Source: Blastomussa wellsi (lineage: Eukaryota; Cnidaria; Anthozoa; Scleractinia; Plerogyridae). Taken from it: DNA of 64,000 bases. The DNA lies in NCBI GenBank assembly GCA_947652115.1, contig OX393561.1, forward strand, positions 6,851,049-6,915,048, written 5' to 3'. A model generated the notes under the pieces. The model was not told the origin of the DNA. It saw nothing but the letters and a program-made list of their open reading frames with translations, and searched no databases. Below, one piece after another: positions 61,901 through 64,000 of this stretch (the stretch's first letter is position 1; each line of letters opens with the position of its first letter). The translations under genes and the position numbers were made by a program.

Positions 61901-64000
61901 GTTCCACGACCGAGTCAGAAGGGGCGTGGGTCTATTCCTAATTTGACGTCACAAACTGATTTGCATGCATGTTTACAAAGACTTGATGCGATACAAATCA
62001 GTTTTGTGACGTCAAATTAGGAATAGACCCACGCCCCTTCTGACTCGGTCGTGGAACAAATGATGCACAGTTTATCGTTTTTTTTTAATGCTATAAATAG
62101 TCAGAATTTGGTAAAAAGGTGCAATCTGTTTCAAATTGGTGCAAAGGTTTATTCCAGCGAAAATATTTTTTGGGGTTAGGTGCACTTTAAGCTTCCATTC
62201 ATGTGAATTTCTTGAATGTTTATTGACCTTTTACACACAAAACCTGTCACCTGAACTCATTTCGCAGGCCTACTGAACTTTTTAGCCATGTGTTTTGTTC
62301 CGTTAGATTTAAGAGTATCCTTACATTTTGCCCATATTTGCGAGCAACTATTTAATTTTAAAGCTAAGTTTCAATCTATTTTTGTGAAGAACGAAAAATT
62401 AATCTTTTAATTAACGTTTAAATAAAAGTATCAAGAAACTTAGGTAGCAACTTTTGAAATTTAGGTTAGCAACTTTGTGGATTTTGGCAATTTTTTAGCA
62501 ACTTTTTGGCATTCTAGTGAGCAACTTTCCAGCATTTTGTAAACAGTGTAATTTATACTTAACTGAACCTTACAAGAAAATGCGAACTCTGAGGTTCAGA
62601 AACCTTAACTAACAATTGAACTTTATACTGCCTTCAGTCATAAAAATAATTAATACAGTGACAGTCAGAAAGCTGAGACAAACGAAAATGAGAAAAATGG
62701 ATCAAATTCTACCATTATTAATCAGTGAATAAATTGCTAGTTTTTCATCAAATAGACAATCTTAGAAAATTCTCTTTGGAACTTTTTGTAATCTGCACTG
62801 TCACTATTTTCCAGCAATGCAGGCAGCCCAGAAGACGGCCATTTGATCGCTGTAGAAGATGTCATGTGCTTGGCCATTTGGCAAATGTGAGTTGCAATAA
62901 TTATGCTCACTTCTTTCTAATTTCTTTTGTGGACTCCTCTCTCCCATTTTAACTCTCAATGAACTAAGTAAAAGACACACTTGCTAAAAAGTTTATTCCA
63001 GATTCTGTGGCATGATGCAACTAGGAGTATTGCCCCCTCAACCCCCCCCCCCCCCCCGATGGATTGCTTGTTCTCTGATCACATGTCAGTGAGTCTGGGT
63101 TGTTTTGTTAGTTTTCCTTGATGAGTGTATCATCAGTACCCCCTCCCCCCTCCTCTAATCACATATCGATCCAAGGTATTTTGTTAGTTTTCCCCAATGA
63201 ACATATCACAATTCTGTTCCTATTTATTTACTGTGTGGAGAGAGACACTGGGAGTTAAGTGTCTTTTCCTAAACCCAACAGAATGCATAGGCATAAGAGC
63301 TGGGGTCAGGAAGGCTGTAAACCCGGCATTATTCAGGCAAAACGCTAAAGATTCAGGCCAAAACAGTTGAGTTTTTTGGGCGGTTGTATACTAGTTTAAT
63401 GCCAATGCATTTGGGAATTTTTTTTCCGGGCAGGGAAGTTACAGCCCCCCTCCAAGCCTGAAGGTGCCCGTACGCCTATGACAGAATGACCCCGATCAGC
63501 ACTCAAAGCAAGGTCTCTCGATCCGGAGCACAATACCCCATCATGTCTCCCATTAGCAGTTGAGTTCATCCAAACTTCACCAAAACTGGTGACAGCTCTC
63601 TCACTGTGATAGCTCTTTTATGTTTTGCTGTTTGCAGGATTGTCCTGATCGTTGGAGGCAGTATCATCTTACAGTAAGTTAACCCAACCCTCTTTCAGTA
63701 TCACGTTCCCCATTCAATCGCAACCGGTCATTCTTGGCCCAGCTGATCAAAGGCTGGAAAATGCTAATCAAATCCGGCAGATTAGTGATTTATCTAGTGG
63801 ATAGCTTTGACCAGCTTTGTCCACCATTTCAACAGTTCAGGCCTCGATCATTAAATGCGATTTCTAAAACTCTGGATGCGTTATTTCAGTGGTGTAAAAT
63901 AAAAATGTTCTTTATTACAGACTGAAGTTGGACCAATTATTCGCCCTGACAGGCCTGTTTCACCTCCTCGTCCTGTTTATTGTTTTAACTGTGGTAGAAA
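55315..64000 (+). CDS. ZCCHC7: ZCCHC7, CCHC zinc-knuckle protein of the nuclear RNA surveillance (TRAMP-like) complex; 3' end beyond window
   Basis: Animal counterpart of yeast Air1/Air2, the RNA-binding subunit of the TRAMP polyadenylation complex. Eleven exons are visible: 55315-55394, 57921-58018, 59129-59389, 59498-59556, 59935-59980, 60200-60231, 61216-61335, 61437-61538, 62815-62886, 63638-63673 and 63921-64000 (cut). Exon 2 encodes LDSEVEETLYSQVHYA, the vertebrate ZCCHC7 signature near the N-terminus. Exon 3 holds a 14-residue aspartate run within an acidic region. Zinc knuckles: CYNCNEKGHLSQNC, CFLCAGVGHVKRNC, CFNCHEPGHMSKQC (split over an intron), CRRCHVLGHLANDC (split), and CFNCGRK at the edge. 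RWRQYHLT before the last knuckle also matches the vertebrate protein. All exon phases agree. The exon 2 3' border sits in a tandem repeat that duplicates the splice site. Confidence 0.92.
55612..55757. repeat. Foldback element in ZCCHC7 intron 1
   Basis: GCAGGTATATTTTGCAGGTT and TCAAAATGTAATTAAC at the left are inverted at the right with one extra AACCTGC unit. Confidence 0.85.
55805..56250. repeat. Longer foldback-like repeat in ZCCHC7 intron 1
   Basis: CCAGAGATATTCAAG and TGCAAATTAGGTACTGATGA at the left have inverted partners near 56165-56215 (ATCAGTATCTAATTTGG, CTTGAATATCTCTGG). Confidence 0.65.
57500..57662. repeat. Foldback element, GTTGTTCAAA family
   Basis: GTTGTTCAAAGGCTGGATAA at the left pairs with CCAACCTTTGAACAAC at the right; ATCCA-GGATAG units pair inside. 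Confidence 0.75.
58005..58200 (+). repeat. Tandem 68-69 bp repeat carrying duplicated splice sites in ZCCHC7
   Basis: Three units begin at the 3' end of ZCCHC7 exon 2. Each holds a CCAG|GT or TCAG|GT donor context, an AT-rich body with ATTACTAATTAAAATAAAT, and an acceptor-like TTTGTTTTGTAG. Between each acceptor and the next donor sit 12 nt (58075-58086) and 13 nt (58143-58155). A last copy of the acceptor part occurs at about 59005-59025. Confidence 0.85.
58638..58942 (+). repeat. Interspersed repeat family D, copy 2
   Basis: Matches 18833-19170, including AAAATTCATTAATAATTCA, AGTAGAATTAACTTTTGA and the GATCTGTATGGGC palindrome. It lies inside a larger insertion (58197-58995) that interrupts the tandem splice-site repeat. 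Confidence 0.82.
60500..60725 (+). repeat. Repeat family E, third copy
   Basis: GAGCTTCATATTGTAAACC, AAATTGTACCCCCAAAAATA and TCAAAATTTCCTACCCAAAA match the 49365 arm in the same orientation. Confidence 0.65.
61655..61750 (-). repeat. SINE family A fragment
   Basis: AACTAGGAGTATTTCCACTC and CCCCTGGATGGGGTT match the family body. It is cut by the foldback that begins at about 61757. Confidence 0.55.
61757..62190. repeat. Foldback element, 434 bp, long well-matched arms
   Basis: Left TAAAGTGCACCTTAGCCCAA, right TTGGGGTTAGGTGCACTTTA. The inner arms pair almost perfectly through TGATGCACAGTTT, ACGACCGAGTCAGAAGGGGC and TAGGAATAGACCCACG segments, leaving a loop of about 60 bases. Confidence 0.92.
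62990..63330 (-). repeat. SINE family A copy, disrupted
   Basis: ATTCTGTGGCATGATGCAAC, TAGGAGTATTGCCCCC, a C-run, and later CTATTTATTTACTGTGTGGA, GAGAGAGACACTGGGAGTTA and AAGTGTCTTTTCC match the family body with an extra C/T-rich insertion. A head remnant may lie at 63480-63560. Confidence 0.55.

Overview
This is a window of an intron-rich animal nuclear genome, not a bacterial or viral one. It holds six protein-coding genes with GT-AG introns, a dense background of tRNA-derived SINE-like repeats and terminal-inverted-repeat (foldback) elements, one antisense LINE, and Penelope-like fragments. The gene set and the repeat style suggest an early-branching metazoan, most likely an anthozoan cnidarian such as a stony coral. 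That assignment is an inference from family resemblance; no taxon-specific marker was tested.

Layout from left to right. A sorting nexin of the SNX9/18/33 family lies on the minus strand (1313-5136, 3' end beyond the left edge). It shares a 345-bp head-to-head promoter gap with REXO4, an RNA exonuclease of eight exons (5482-12110, plus). A foldback-rich intergenic stretch follows (12111-16483). The centre is a complete 26-exon TBC1D9-family Rab GTPase-activating protein (16484-41786, plus). One of its introns carries an antisense non-LTR retrotransposon (21211-24960) with a 2A-like motif, and another carries a 1.24-kb element with 8-bp target duplications. A convergent intergenic region with an 83-bp minisatellite separates it from a three-exon minus-strand gene (43597-48580) for a secretory-pathway protein I cannot assign to a family. 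PHAX, the snRNA/snoRNA export adaptor, is complete on the minus strand (51093-54770). It is head to head with ZCCHC7, a CCHC zinc-knuckle protein of the nuclear RNA surveillance (TRAMP) system (55315 to the right edge, plus).

All exon chains were built by eye from splice sites, reading-frame continuity and remembered family motifs. The four complete models sum to multiples of three (REXO4 990 nt, TBC1D9 3900 nt, unknown gene 984 nt, PHAX 1167 nt), which is an independent check. Three genes (REXO4, PHAX, ZCCHC7) act in nuclear RNA processing, export or decay, and two (SNX, TBC1D9) in membrane traffic. I see no operon-like functional system and no CRISPR, prophage or defence island.

The most interesting non-routine observations are: hammerhead-ribozyme-like folds in Penelope-like fragments; a tandem duplication that copies a splice-site pair in ZCCHC7 and creates candidate microexons; the 2A-like motif and signal-like N-terminus of the LINE; the unassigned membrane protein gene; and hAT-like non-autonomous elements with visible target-site duplications.
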